This document shows positions 25,508-32,773 of a DNA stretch of 32,773 nt, piece after piece. Below the pieces are notes generated by a model that was not told the origin of the DNA, ran no database searches, and saw only the letters and a list, made by a program, of their open reading frames with translations. The number at the start of each line of letters is the position of its first letter. The first letter of the stretch is position 1. Source of the DNA: Pseudomonadota bacterium (GTDB lineage Bacteria > Pseudomonadota > Gammaproteobacteria > Burkholderiales > Burkholderiaceae_C); NCBI GenBank assembly GCA_018241185.1, contig JAFEEH010000247.1, forward strand, positions 1 to 32,773. Direction: 5' to 3'. The position numbers and the translations under genes are program-made.

Positions 25508-26269
25508 ATGCTCATGAACAGTGCCGAAATCCGCGTCCACCTGGCGCCCGGAGCCCTGCTCGCCTGCGAGGTCCGCCGTACATGGGGGAGGCCGCGTGTC
25601 ACCCGCAAGGCCAGTTTCCAGTGCTTTCCCGGCGAGCGGCCGGCGGCCATGCAGGCGCTGCGCCGCTGGATCGAGGAAGGGCCCGCACGCCGCAGCCTGG
25701 TCTGGGTCGTCGGCCCGACCGAGGCCCAGTATTTCGTGCTGCCGTGGTCGCCCGAGTGGGTGGACCCCCGCACGCGCGACGCCTACGCGCGTGCCCGCTA
25801 CGAGCAACTCTACGGCCGGCAGGCCGAGGCCGCGTCCTTCTGCTTCGCCGATCCCTCTCCGGACGGCGAACAGCTGGTGTCCTGCATCTCGGCCACGCTG
25901 CATGCCGAGCTTGAAGGATTCGCCGCTGCGTGCGGATGCGAGCTCGAAGGCATCAAGCCCTCGGTCGCTGCCGTATGGGAGCGTTTTCGCGAGGTTCTCG
26001 AGACCGAGCAGGGCACCCTGTGCATCGTCGAGGGCGATCGCCAGGCCCTGGTGCGCCACGACCGCACGCGCATCGAAGACATCGTGGTGCGCCAGCGTGG
26101 GTCCCACGAGGCCATCGACGCCGGCAGATCGGGCGTCTACCGCCGCTTCTCCACCACGCCGGAGCGCGTGCCCAGCCTCGGCGCGGCGGAACTGCGGCTG
26201 CCGGCGCAGGCGGGCTTCGACAACTCCGGCGACGCGGCCTACGCCATGGCGCTGTGCGGCGCGCTCTGA
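25508..26269 (+). CDS. Unknown protein behind a lux box; GspL-like layout possible
   Basis: This is 253 residues with no family I can name surely. Strand-rich pieces, HLAPGALLACEVRRTWGRPR and SLVWVVGPTEAQYFVLPW, are followed by ARARYEQLYG, LHAELEGFAAACGCELEGIK, VAAVWERFREV and GTLCIVEGDRQALVRHDRTR. This order loosely resembles the actin-like fold of GspL/PilM-type secretion proteins found in Burkholderiales; that is inference. There is no signal peptide and no membrane helix, so it should be cytoplasmic. ATG at 25508 is chosen because GGGA lies six bases upstream and the lux-box promoter would start near 25495; ATGs at 25502 and 25514 are possible. Only luxR lies upstream on the strand, 159 bases away. 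Confidence 0.75.
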   Translation: MLMNSAEIRVHLAPGALLACEVRRTWGRPRVTRKASFQCFPGERPAAMQALRRWIEEGPARRSLVWVVGPTEAQYFVLPWSPEWVDPRTRDAYARARYEQLYGRQAEAASFCFADPSPDGEQLVSCISATLHAELEGFAAACGCELEGIKPSVAAVWERFREVLETEQGTLCIVEGDRQALVRHDRTRIEDIVVRQRGSHEAIDAGRSGVYRRFSTTPERVPSLGAAELRLPAQAGFDNSGDAAYAMALCGAL

Positions 26270-26275
26270 ACCGCT

Positions 26276-26626
26276 TTAGAGGTCGAGTTCGCGCGAGAGC
26301 CAGGGCGGCGCGTCGTCCAGGTCGCGCAGGAGGTAGTGCCGCACCTGCGGCTCATGGTCGAAGAGCTTGGGACGGTCTGCCGGGTCGATGGTCGGGGTGG
26401 CGGGCGTGGCTCCGGCGAAAGCCTCGATGCTGGCCATCGATTCCCACACCGACATGACGACCACCTCGGTCGTGCCATCGCCCGTGTCGCGGAACAACGC
26501 GCTCGCCCGCAGGTTGCCGGGCTGCGCGGCCAGCTGCGGCAGCTTGGTCGCTTCGAGGTGCAGGCGGCACTCCTCGCGCAGGGCGGCGCGGATCCAGAAG
26601 GTCCAGGTGCGGAGGATGGGGTCCAT
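26276..26626 (-). CDS. Small ABM-like (dimeric alpha/beta barrel) protein
   Basis: This is 116 residues long. A strand-helix start (ILRTWTFWIRAALREECRLH) leads to LPQLAAQPGNLRASALFRD, then EVVVMSVWESMASIEAFAG, and ends in a His-containing FDHEPQVRHYLL. That is the layout of antibiotic-biosynthesis-monooxygenase-type domains, which form small dimeric barrels, often with redox or haem-related roles. No function can be assigned. The ATG at 26626 lacks a good ribosome site. It converges with the unknown gene (six bases between stops). Confidence 0.65.
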   Translation of the reverse strand: MDPILRTWTFWIRAALREECRLHLEATKLPQLAAQPGNLRASALFRDTGDGTTEVVVMSVWESMASIEAFAGATPATPTIDPADRPKLFDHEPQVRHYLLRDLDDAPPWLSRELDL

Positions 26627-26857
26627 CGGAGGGCAGGGAAACAGCCAGGGGGCACTCGCGCGGTCGGAAAGCCGCGCCGGCCCCATCATGCACCGCCGCC
26701 CGCCCTTGCCAAGCCCTGGTGCCTCGGTCGGTACGGTCTTGTGCACCGTTCGGCCGGTTCTCCTCCGCCCTGTGGAAGCAACGGGCCTGCAGCATGGCGC
26801 TGGCGCACCGGAACGAAGTATTTCGTAGCACACTCCGTCCCTCGAAAGGGATCGGAC

Positions 26858-27079
26858 ATGGCAAAGGGCATGGATGTCGACGCGCTGAGCGACAGCGCGC
26901 TGGCTCGGATGGCATGGGAAAGACGGCGTGAAGCGCTGCATGGCAACCGCCATGCGCTGCGTGCCGCACGCGAACTCGACAGGGAGCTGCGCCGCCGCGA
27001 CGCGATCTACGCCAGCGGCTTCGGTGCGCTGATGCCCGCTCGGGCCGCGCCCCGCGCCTGGTGGCAGTTCTGGCACTGA
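26858..27079 (+). CDS. Small basic protein of unknown function
   Basis: This 73-residue protein starts MAKGMDVDALSDSALARMAW, with AAGGGA seven bases before the ATG, which makes it a believable gene. The middle is a charged, Arg-rich helix (ARELDRELRRRD) and the end is aromatic (RAWWQFWH). There is no known domain. It stands alone between two - strand genes. An ACGAA/TTCGT dyad with a 4-base centre lies about 30 bases upstream of the start. Confidence 0.6.
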   Translation: MAKGMDVDALSDSALARMAWERRREALHGNRHALRAARELDRELRRRDAIYASGFGALMPARAAPRAWWQFWH

Positions 27080-27097
27080 ACGCGCACGGCGCCGCGC

Positions 27098-28246
27098 CTA
27101 CAGCGCCCGCGCGATCACTTCCTTCATGATCTCGCTGGTGCCGCCGTAGATGCGCTGCACCCGCGCATCCGCATACATGCGCGTGACCATGTATTCGTTC
27201 ATGAAGCCGTAGCCGCCGTGCAGCTGCACCAGCTCGTCGAGCACGCGGCCCTGCGCCTCCGAGCCCCACAGCTTGGCCATCGACGCCGTGGCGGTGTCCA
27301 GCGTGCCGGCCACGAGTTGCTCCACGCAGCGGTCGATGAAGGCGCGGCCGACCATGATCTGCGTGGCCACCTCGGCCAGCTTGAAGCGGGTGTTCTGCAT
27401 CTCGGCGATCGGTTTGCCGAAGGCCTTGCGCTCCCGCACGTAGGCCAGCGTGGCCTCGTAGGCGCCCTCCATGCAGGCCAGCGCACTGAGGCCGATGATG
27501 AGCCGCTCGTAGGGCAGGTCGCTCATGAGCTGGAAGAAGCCCTGGCCTTCCTGGCCGCCGAGCAGGTGGTCCCGTGGGACGCGCACGCCGTCGAAGAAAA
27601 GCTCCGAGGTGTCCTGCGCCTTCATGCCCATCTTGTCGAGCACGCGGCCGACCTTGAAGCCGCGGCATCCCTCGGTCTCCACGACCAGGATCGACGTTCC
27701 GCGCGCGCCCTGCGCCGGGTCCGTCTTGCACACCACGAGGATCACGCCCGCCAGGTAGCCGTTGGTGATGAAGGTCTTGCTGCCGTCGATCACATAGGCA
27801 TCACCGTCGAGGACGGCGCGCGTGCGGATGCCCTGCAGGTCGGACCCGGCGCCGGGCTCGGTCATCGCGATCGCACCGACGAGTTCTCCGCGCGCCATGG
27901 CCGGCAGGTATTTCTGCTTCTGCGCCTCGGTGCCGTGGTTGAGGAAGTAGTGCGCCACGATCGAGTGCACCGAGTTGCTCATGCCGGTGAGCCCGCGACG
28001 CGCCATCTCCTCGTGGATGACGGCCTCGTGGCGGAAGTCGCCCCCGGCACCGCCATAGGCCTCAGGGATGTCGGTGCACAGCAGGCCCAGTTCGCCGGCA
28101 CGTCGCCAGAGCGCATGGCCCACGTGGCCGCGGCGCCGCGCTTCCTCGTCCTGCGGTGCCATCTCGGCATCGATGAATCGCGCCGCGGTGTCGCGCAGGC
28201 TGTCGAGCTCCCCGTTGGTCCAGGAGCGCTTGAACTGCAATGGCAT
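27098..28246 (-). CDS. Acyl-CoA dehydrogenase (LCAD/IVD-type)
   Basis: This 382-residue FAD enzyme oxidises acyl-CoA to the 2-enoyl form, passing electrons to electron-transfer flavoprotein. The flavin-binding motifs AIAMTEPGAGSDLQGI and GSKTFITNGYLA are present. The catalytic base is probably Glu247 in LPYERLIIG, because the late motif reads IYGGTSEI with Gly where short- and medium-chain enzymes have Glu. This is the pattern of the long-chain and isovaleryl-CoA enzymes. It is the last gene of a four-gene operon, 17 bases after the racemase stop, with GAGG before the ATG. Together with the racemase it suggests (S)-2-methyl-branched acyl-CoA as substrate. Confidence 0.95.
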   Translation of the reverse strand: MPLQFKRSWTNGELDSLRDTAARFIDAEMAPQDEEARRRGHVGHALWRRAGELGLLCTDIPEAYGGAGGDFRHEAVIHEEMARRGLTGMSNSVHSIVAHYFLNHGTEAQKQKYLPAMARGELVGAIAMTEPGAGSDLQGIRTRAVLDGDAYVIDGSKTFITNGYLAGVILVVCKTDPAQGARGTSILVVETEGCRGFKVGRVLDKMGMKAQDTSELFFDGVRVPRDHLLGGQEGQGFFQLMSDLPYERLIIGLSALACMEGAYEATLAYVRERKAFGKPIAEMQNTRFKLAEVATQIMVGRAFIDRCVEQLVAGTLDTATASMAKLWGSEAQGRVLDELVQLHGGYGFMNEYMVTRMYADARVQRIYGGTSEIMKEVIARAL

Positions 28247-28263
28247 GAAGGTCCTCGTGAATG

Positions 28264-29346
28264 TCAGGGCTGCGCGCCCCAGGCGGTGAGCGCCTCGTGC
28301 AGCGCCATCGCATGCGGTGGCACCGGCTCGGCCGGCACGGTCTGCGAGAAGCGAGGCGCGGGCGCCGGCTGCATCACGCCACCGGCTTCGACGAAGGTGC
28401 GCCGCGCGCGGTTGTGCGCATGGGCCGGCGCCTCGTCCCAGTCGAGCACGGGGGCGAAGCAGGCGTCGCTGCCTTCCAGCAGCGCACACCACTCGTCGCG
28501 CGTGCGGGTGCGAAAAATGTCGGCCAGCCGCAGCTTGAGCAGCGGCCAGCGGGCCGGGTCCATCTGCCCGTCGAAGAACGGGTGCTCGATGCCGCAGCGC
28601 TGGCGGAGTTCGGCATAGAACTGCGGCTCGATCGCGCCCACAGCGACGTACTTTCCGTCGGCGCAGGCGTACGTGTCGTAGAAGTGCGCGCCGCCGTCGA
28701 GCAGGTTCTCGCCGCGCTGGTTGCTCCACTGCCCTTGTGCCTTGAAGCCGTACATGAAAGCCGACAGCAGCGCGCTCCCGTCGGTCATGGCGGCATCGAC
28801 CACCTGGCCCTGTCCACTGCGCTGCGCCGCGTGCAGGGCGGCCAGCAGGCCGACGGCCAGCAGCATGCCGCCGCCGCCGAAGTCGCCCACGTAGTTGAGG
28901 GGGGGCACCGGCGCCTCGCCGGCGCGGCCGATGGCGTGCAGCGCGCCGCTGATGGCGATGTAGTTGATGTCGTGGCCGGCGGCCTGGGCCAGCGGGCCGT
29001 GCTGCCCCCAGCCCGTCATGCGGCCGTAGACCAGGCGCGGGTTGATGGCCAGGCAGTCTTCGGGGCCGAGGCCCAGCCGCTCCATGACGCCCGGGCGAAA
29101 GCCTTCGATCAGCAGGTCGGCGCGCGCGGCCAGCGCCAGCGCCGCCGCCCGGCCCTCGGCCGACCGGAGATCGATGTCGACCTGTGCACGGCTGCGTGTG
29201 GTGATGTCTCGCGTTTCGACCGGCGTCCCTGGCCGCGCGATGCGCAGCACCTCGGCGCCCAGATCGGCCAGCACCATGGCGCAGAAAGGTCCGGGCCCGA
29301 GCCCGGCGAACTCGATCACGCGGATACCTTCGAGCGGACCTGCCAT
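28264..29346 (-). CDS. Alpha-methylacyl-CoA racemase / class III CoA-transferase family
   Basis: This 360-residue CaiB/BaiF-family protein has the three catalytic residues of alpha-methylacyl-CoA racemase: His125 in AGHDINYIA, Asp155 in VGDFGGGG and Glu240 in VGAIEPQF. Each is shifted by one from the mycobacterial enzyme. [12 protein letters not shown] and [12 protein letters not shown] also fit the racemase branch and not a formyl- or carnitine-CoA transferase. It converts (R)- to (S)-2-methylacyl-CoA so that beta-oxidation can proceed. GGAG lies seven bases before the ATG. The gene follows the ligase by 21 bases. Confidence 0.92.
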   Translation of the reverse strand: MAGPLEGIRVIEFAGLGPGPFCAMVLADLGAEVLRIARPGTPVETRDITTRSRAQVDIDLRSAEGRAAALALAARADLLIEGFRPGVMERLGLGPEDCLAINPRLVYGRMTGWGQHGPLAQAAGHDINYIAISGALHAIGRAGEAPVPPLNYVGDFGGGGMLLAVGLLAALHAAQRSGQGQVVDAAMTDGSALLSAFMYGFKAQGQWSNQRGENLLDGGAHFYDTYACADGKYVAVGAIEPQFYAELRQRCGIEHPFFDGQMDPARWPLLKLRLADIFRTRTRDEWCALLEGSDACFAPVLDWDEAPAHAHNRARRTFVEAGGVMQPAPAPRFSQTVPAEPVPPHAMALHEALTAWGAQP

Positions 29347-29367
29347 GTCGTGACTCCAGAGAGGCCT

Positions 29368-31011
29368 TCAGGCCGTCGGCAGCACGTGATGGCGGAACTG
29401 CTCGCGCAGCTTCGTCTTGAGCAGCTTGCCGGTGGCCGTGTGCGGCAACTCGTTGACGAAGACCACGTCGTCGGGCAGCCACCATTTGGCGATGCGGGCG
29501 GCGAGGAAGTCGAGGATCGACGCCCGGTCCACCACATGGCCGGCGCGCGGCACGACGATCAGCAGCGGCCGCTCCTGCCACTTCGGATGCGCCACGCCGA
29601 TGATGGCCGCCTCGGCCACGGCGGGGTGGCCCATGGCGGCGTTCTCGACGTCGATGGACGAGATCCACTCGCCGCCCGACTTGATGACGTCCTTGGCCCG
29701 ATCGACAAGCTGCAGGTACCCGTCGGCGTCGATGGTGGCCACGTCGCCGGTGCTGAAGAAGCCGTCTTCGTCGATGGGCGAGCCTCCCTCTCCCTTGAAA
29801 TACCCCGACGCGATCCACGGGCCGCGCACGCGCAGGTGGCCGCGCGATGTGCCATCCCAGGGCTGCACCTCGCCCGCATCGTCGACCAGCTTCAGGTCCA
29901 CGCCCCACACGCCACGGCCCTGCTTGAGCTTGATGCGCGTGAGCGCCTCGTCGTCCAGGCCCTCGTGCCGCGGCAGCAGCTTGCTCACGACGCCGATGGG
30001 GCTGGTCTCGGTCATGCCCCAGCCCTGCACCACCTCGGCGCCGAACTGGCGCTCGAAGCGCTCAAGCATCGCGCGCGACACCGCCGCCCCCCCGATGCCC
30101 ACGCGCCTGAGCCCGAGCGCCTTCGGATCGAGTTCGGGATGGGCGTCGAGGTACTGGAAGAGCATCAGCCACACCGTGGGCACGCCCTGCGAGAAGGTGA
30201 CTTTCTCCTGCGCCATCAGCTCGTACACGCTCTTTCCGTCCAGGTGCGGCCCGGGCAGCACGAGCCGCGTGCCGACCATCGCCGCCGCATAGGGCGTGCC
30301 CCAGGCGTTGGCATGGAACATCGGCACGATCAGCATCACCGTCTCGGACGCGTTCAGGCCGAAGGTGTCGGGCGACAGTTCCATGAGGCTGTGCAGCACG
30401 GTGGAGCGGTGCGAGTACAGCACGCCCTTGGGGTTGCCCGTGGTGCCCGAGGTGTAGCACAGCGATGATGCGAGGCGCTCGTCGAACTGGGGCCAGGTGA
30501 AGTCCTCGGGCTGGGCGTCGAGCAGCTCGTCCCAGCACAGCAGCTGCGGCACCTCGATGCGCGGCATGTTCTCGCGCGACGTCATCGCCACGTAGCTGCG
30601 GACGGTCCTGAGCTTCGGCGCCAGCTTCTCGACCAGCGGTGCGAAGGTGACGTCGAAGAACAGCACCTGGTCTTCGGCATGGTTGACGATGTACTCGATC
30701 TGTTCCGGAAAGAGCCGCGGGTTGACGGTGTGCAGCACCGTGCCCGCGCCCGACACGCCGAAGTACATCGACAGGTGGCGGTGGCTGTTCCAGGCCAGCG
30801 TGCCGACGCGCTCGCCCTCGCCAACGCCGAGCTGCCGCAAGGCGTTGGCGATGCGGCAGGCATCGCGGCGGATGCCGGCCCAGTTCGTGCGATGCATGCT
30901 GCCCTCGGGCAGGCGCGAGACGATCTCGACGTCGGGATGGAATCGCGCCGCATGCTCGATCAGCGAGGAGATGAGCAGCGGCCGGTCCTGCATGAGGCCG
31001 TACAGGGGCAT
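29368..31011 (-). CDS. AMP-forming medium/long-chain acyl-CoA ligase
   Basis: This 547-residue enzyme activates a carboxylic acid to its CoA thioester through an acyl-AMP. The phosphate loop [11 protein letters not shown] is at 186-196, [10 protein letters not shown] is the adenine motif, [20 protein letters not shown] is the hinge region and the catalytic C-terminal Lys is in [14 protein letters not shown]-like [12 protein letters not shown] and [14 protein letters not shown] are typical of the FadD/AlkK group that takes medium-chain acids. AAGGAG lies seven bases before the ATG. It feeds substrate to the racemase and dehydrogenase encoded next to it; the true acid is unknown. Confidence 0.94.
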   Translation of the reverse strand: MPLYGLMQDRPLLISSLIEHAARFHPDVEIVSRLPEGSMHRTNWAGIRRDACRIANALRQLGVGEGERVGTLAWNSHRHLSMYFGVSGAGTVLHTVNPRLFPEQIEYIVNHAEDQVLFFDVTFAPLVEKLAPKLRTVRSYVAMTSRENMPRIEVPQLLCWDELLDAQPEDFTWPQFDERLASSLCYTSGTTGNPKGVLYSHRSTVLHSLMELSPDTFGLNASETVMLIVPMFHANAWGTPYAAAMVGTRLVLPGPHLDGKSVYELMAQEKVTFSQGVPTVWLMLFQYLDAHPELDPKALGLRRVGIGGAAVSRAMLERFERQFGAEVVQGWGMTETSPIGVVSKLLPRHEGLDDEALTRIKLKQGRGVWGVDLKLVDDAGEVQPWDGTSRGHLRVRGPWIASGYFKGEGGSPIDEDGFFSTGDVATIDADGYLQLVDRAKDVIKSGGEWISSIDVENAAMGHPAVAEAAIIGVAHPKWQERPLLIVVPRAGHVVDRASILDFLAARIAKWWLPDDVVFVNELPHTATGKLLKTKLREQFRHHVLPTA

Positions 31012-31081
31012 GGGTCGTCTCCTTGTGTCCCGTCTTTCTTCTCTTGGACCTCGCCTCAGGCGGCGGCGAGGTGCCCGCGCA

Positions 31082-32266
31082 TCACAGCCTTTCGACGATG
31101 GTGACGTTCGCCATGCCGCCGCCTTCGCACATGGTCTGCAGGCCGTAGCGCCCGCGGCGGTCGTGCAGCGCGTGGACCAGCGTGGTCATCAGCTTGGTGC
31201 CCGAGGCGCCGAGCGGGTGCCCCAGCGCGATGGCGCCGCCGTTGACGTTCAGGCGGGACGGGTCGGCGCCCGTCACCTGCAGCCACGCCAGCGGCACGGG
31301 CGCGAAGGCCTCGTTGACTTCGAACAGGTCGATGTCGTCGACCTTCAACCCGGCCTTCTTGAGTGCCGCCTGCGTGGCGGGAATGGGGGCCTCGAGCATG
31401 ATCACCGGGTCGTGGCCGATCATGGTCATGTGGTGGATGCGCGCGAGCGGCTTCACGCCCAGCGCCTTCAGCCCGCGCTCGTTGACCACCATCACGCCGG
31501 TGGCACCGTCGGCGATCTGGCTGGCGGTGGCGGCTGTGCAGCGTCCACCTTCCTGGATGAGCTTGACGCCGGCGATGGCATCGAGCGTCGCGTTGAAGCG
31601 GATGCCTTCGTCGACGGTGTGCGGCTGGCCCTCGCTCTCGGCACCGCCGTCGGCGCTGCGCACGGCCACCGGCACGATCTCCTTCGTGAAGCGTCCCTCC
31701 TTCGTGGCTGCTGCGGCGCGCAGGTGGCTCTGCAGCGCGAACGCGTCGAGCTGGTCCTTCGACAGCCCGTATTTCTTTGCCATCATCTCGGCACCCATGA
31801 ACTGGCTGAACTCGATGCCGGGGTAGCGTTTCTGCATGGCCGGGCTCATGTAGTAGCCCATGCCGGCCTGGCGCGGCATCTCGCTGGTGCTGAACATGGG
31901 CACGCGGGTCATGCTTTCCACACCGGCAGCGATGACGACGTCCATGCTGCCACTCATCACGGCCTGGGCCGCGAAGTGCAGGGCCTGCTGCGAGGAGCCG
32001 CACTGCCGGTCGACCGAGGTGCCGGGCACCGATTCGGGCAGCGACGAGGCCAGCACCGCATTGCGTGCAACGTTGATGCCCTGCTCCGCGGTCTGGCTCA
32101 CGCAGCCCATGATCACGTCTTCGACGAGGGCCGGGTCGGCGTCGGCTCGCCGCAGCAACTCGTCGATGACCTGTGCCGCCAGGTCGACCGGGTGCCAGCC
32201 CGAGAGTTTCCCCTTGCGTCTGCCGGCCGCCGTGCGGGTGGCGGCGACGATGAATGCTTCTGCCAT
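31082..32266 (-). CDS. Acetyl-CoA C-acyltransferase (thiolase)
   Basis: This 394-residue thiolase cleaves 3-ketoacyl-CoA with CoA. The nucleophile Cys89 is in VDRQCGSSQQA, the catalytic His is in GGAIALGHPLGASG, and Cys380 is in CEGGGMANVT, so it is complete. It begins the acyl-CoA operon, with GGAG about eight bases before the ATG; the ligase follows 70 bases later. Hydratase and hydroxyacyl-CoA dehydrogenase steps are not encoded here and must come from elsewhere. A CGTCAC/GTGACG dyad lies about 110 bases upstream. Confidence 0.95.
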   Translation of the reverse strand: MAEAFIVAATRTAAGRRKGKLSGWHPVDLAAQVIDELLRRADADPALVEDVIMGCVSQTAEQGINVARNAVLASSLPESVPGTSVDRQCGSSQQALHFAAQAVMSGSMDVVIAAGVESMTRVPMFSTSEMPRQAGMGYYMSPAMQKRYPGIEFSQFMGAEMMAKKYGLSKDQLDAFALQSHLRAAAATKEGRFTKEIVPVAVRSADGGAESEGQPHTVDEGIRFNATLDAIAGVKLIQEGGRCTAATASQIADGATGVMVVNERGLKALGVKPLARIHHMTMIGHDPVIMLEAPIPATQAALKKAGLKVDDIDLFEVNEAFAPVPLAWLQVTGADPSRLNVNGGAIALGHPLGASGTKLMTTLVHALHDRRGRYGLQTMCEGGGMANVTIVERL

Positions 32267-32373
32267 GGTGTGTGTCTCCTGTGCCCTGGGCGTTGCCGGA
32301 TTGTGGGTCGGGGCTTCCGGCGCGGCTGTCGTCGGAACGGACGATTTTGGTTGGGGGCTGCGGTGCGCGGGAT

Positions 32374-32389
32374 CGTCACGTTTGTGACG
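32374..32389. promoter_or_regulatory. CGTCAC/GTGACG dyad upstream of the thiolase operon
   Basis: Perfect 6-base arms flank a 4-base centre, and a third GTGACG follows at 32399-32404. Position and symmetry fit an operator for a TetR- or GntR-like regulator of fatty-acid genes; no such regulator is in the window. Confidence 0.35.
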
Positions 32390-32482
32390 AGTTTGGCTGT
32401 GACGTCCGGCTGGCTTGCGCTGGCGGGTGATTGCACTTTCGGGTTTTTGTGCTGTTGATCGGATCGCTTGGGCTCTTCGGCT

Positions 32483-32520
32483 GGTCGGTGGGTCGGTGGG
32501 TCGGTGGGTCGGCCGGTCGG
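32483..32520 (+). repeat. 8-bp tandem repeat (GGTCGGTG), about 4.75 units
   Basis: Three perfect units of GGTCGGTG are followed by GGTCGGCC and GGTCGG. It is non-coding here and likely varies in copy number by slippage. Confidence 0.85.
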
Positions 32521-32577
32521 TACGAGCGCTGCGGGCCTGAACCCGGCCGGCATGGCGCGGGCGCGTCCGGTTTGACT

Positions 32578-32686
32578 CCTCTCCCCGCTGGGGAGAGGTG
32601 GGGTGAGGGGCACCCCGGCGTTGGATGAGGCACGCCTCCTCAATCGCTGCAAGCCCCCACCCCGACCCTCCCCCAGCGGGGGAGGG
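32578..32686. repeat. Two inverted CT-rich hairpin repeats
   Basis: Hairpin one is CCTCTCCCC/GGGGAGAGG with loop GCT (32578-32598). Hairpin two is CCCTCCCCC/GGGGGAGGG with loop AGC (32666-32686). Their flanks (GGGGTGAGGGG and CCCCCACCCCG) are also mutually inverted, so the two form one larger palindrome around a 50-60 base spacer. CT-rich hairpins of this form are widespread between genes in proteobacteria. Confidence 0.8.
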
Positions 32687-32773
32687 AGAGGGAGCCGGAG
32701 GGGATGAGGCGCAGCGGTTCAGGGCGGTGGTCGTGGGCCTGCGGGCGCAGGCGCCATTCGCGGCGCCGTGCAG

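Larger units (their letters stand above)
32267..32773. other. 507-base region without a gene at the window end
   Basis: No open frame here looks like a protein; the reading frames are carried by simple repeats. It holds the upstream region of the thiolase operon with a dyad at 32374-32389, an 8-bp tandem repeat at 32483-32520 and two hairpin repeats at 32578-32686. The next gene must lie beyond the window. Confidence 0.6.

Noticed and set aside
28261-30468. Long + frame antisense to the racemase and ligase
   Set aside because: The product is Arg/His/Gln-rich and unlike a protein; the - strand genes carry complete catalytic motifs.
30647-32458. Long + frame antisense to the thiolase
   Set aside because: Same mirror effect; the thiolase is complete with Cys89, His and Cys380.

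Overview
The window is 32.8 kb of GC-rich DNA with dense, short-spaced genes, almost certainly from a member of the Comamonadaceae (Burkholderiales), close to Variovorax or Acidovorax. The reasons are a type 2 argC, a cepI/rsaM/cepR-like quorum-sensing locus, a TctD/TctE-like two-component pair, and three copies of a short gctat...atagc intergenic repeat that I recognise from this family. No tRNA, rRNA, CRISPR array, transposase or prophage gene is visible. Genus is inferred, not shown.

Region 1 (1-2.8 kb, + strand) is the 3' end of a type IV pilus block: the C-terminal part of PilY1 and a PilE-type pilin. Region 2 (2.9-8.3 kb, - strand) is a five-gene run: terC, a PP2C phosphatase, an FHA protein, a CHASE2-adenylate cyclase and a class II-like cyclic-nucleotide phosphodiesterase. 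It puts making cAMP, breaking cAMP and reading or erasing phospho-threonine next to each other. Region 3 (8.3-11.6 kb) is sucC-sucD (- strand) divergent from argC (+ strand). Region 4 (11.6-12.5 kb) is a small divergent module: an HTH regulator facing an 18-codon minigene that is translationally coupled to a small membrane protein.

Region 5 (13.0-15.2 kb, - strand) is recA, recX and an SRPBCC protein. A MarR regulator with a 25-bp dyad over its start is divergent from recA. Region 6 (15.8-18.4 kb) is an OmpR-type response regulator and a TctE-like sensor kinase. The pair is split by a long inverted-repeat element plus a second repeat. Related inverted-repeat elements lie before the response regulator and between recX and recA.

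Region 7 (18.4-23.2 kb) carries a small membrane protein, birA and a SET-domain lysine methyltransferase on the - strand. These are divergent from topB, whose product ends in a histone-H1-like Lys/Ala tail and a SWIB domain. The divergent promoter region holds an unbroken 53-bp alternating purine-pyrimidine tract, a classic Z-DNA-forming sequence. I consider this chromatin-like pair and its promoter the most unusual part of the window.

Region 8 (23.3-26.3 kb) is a complete acyl-homoserine-lactone circuit: luxI, an rsaM homologue and luxR. A lux box lies before luxI. A second, with the same 21-nt distance to a -10-like hexamer, lies before an unknown 253-residue protein, which I propose as a quorum-sensing target. 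Region 9 (26.3-27.1 kb) holds two small proteins. Region 10 (27.1-32.3 kb, - strand) is a four-gene acyl-CoA operon: thiolase, acyl-CoA ligase, alpha-methylacyl-CoA racemase and acyl-CoA dehydrogenase, likely for methyl-branched acids. The last 0.5 kb has no gene but holds a dyad, an 8-bp tandem repeat and two hairpin repeats.
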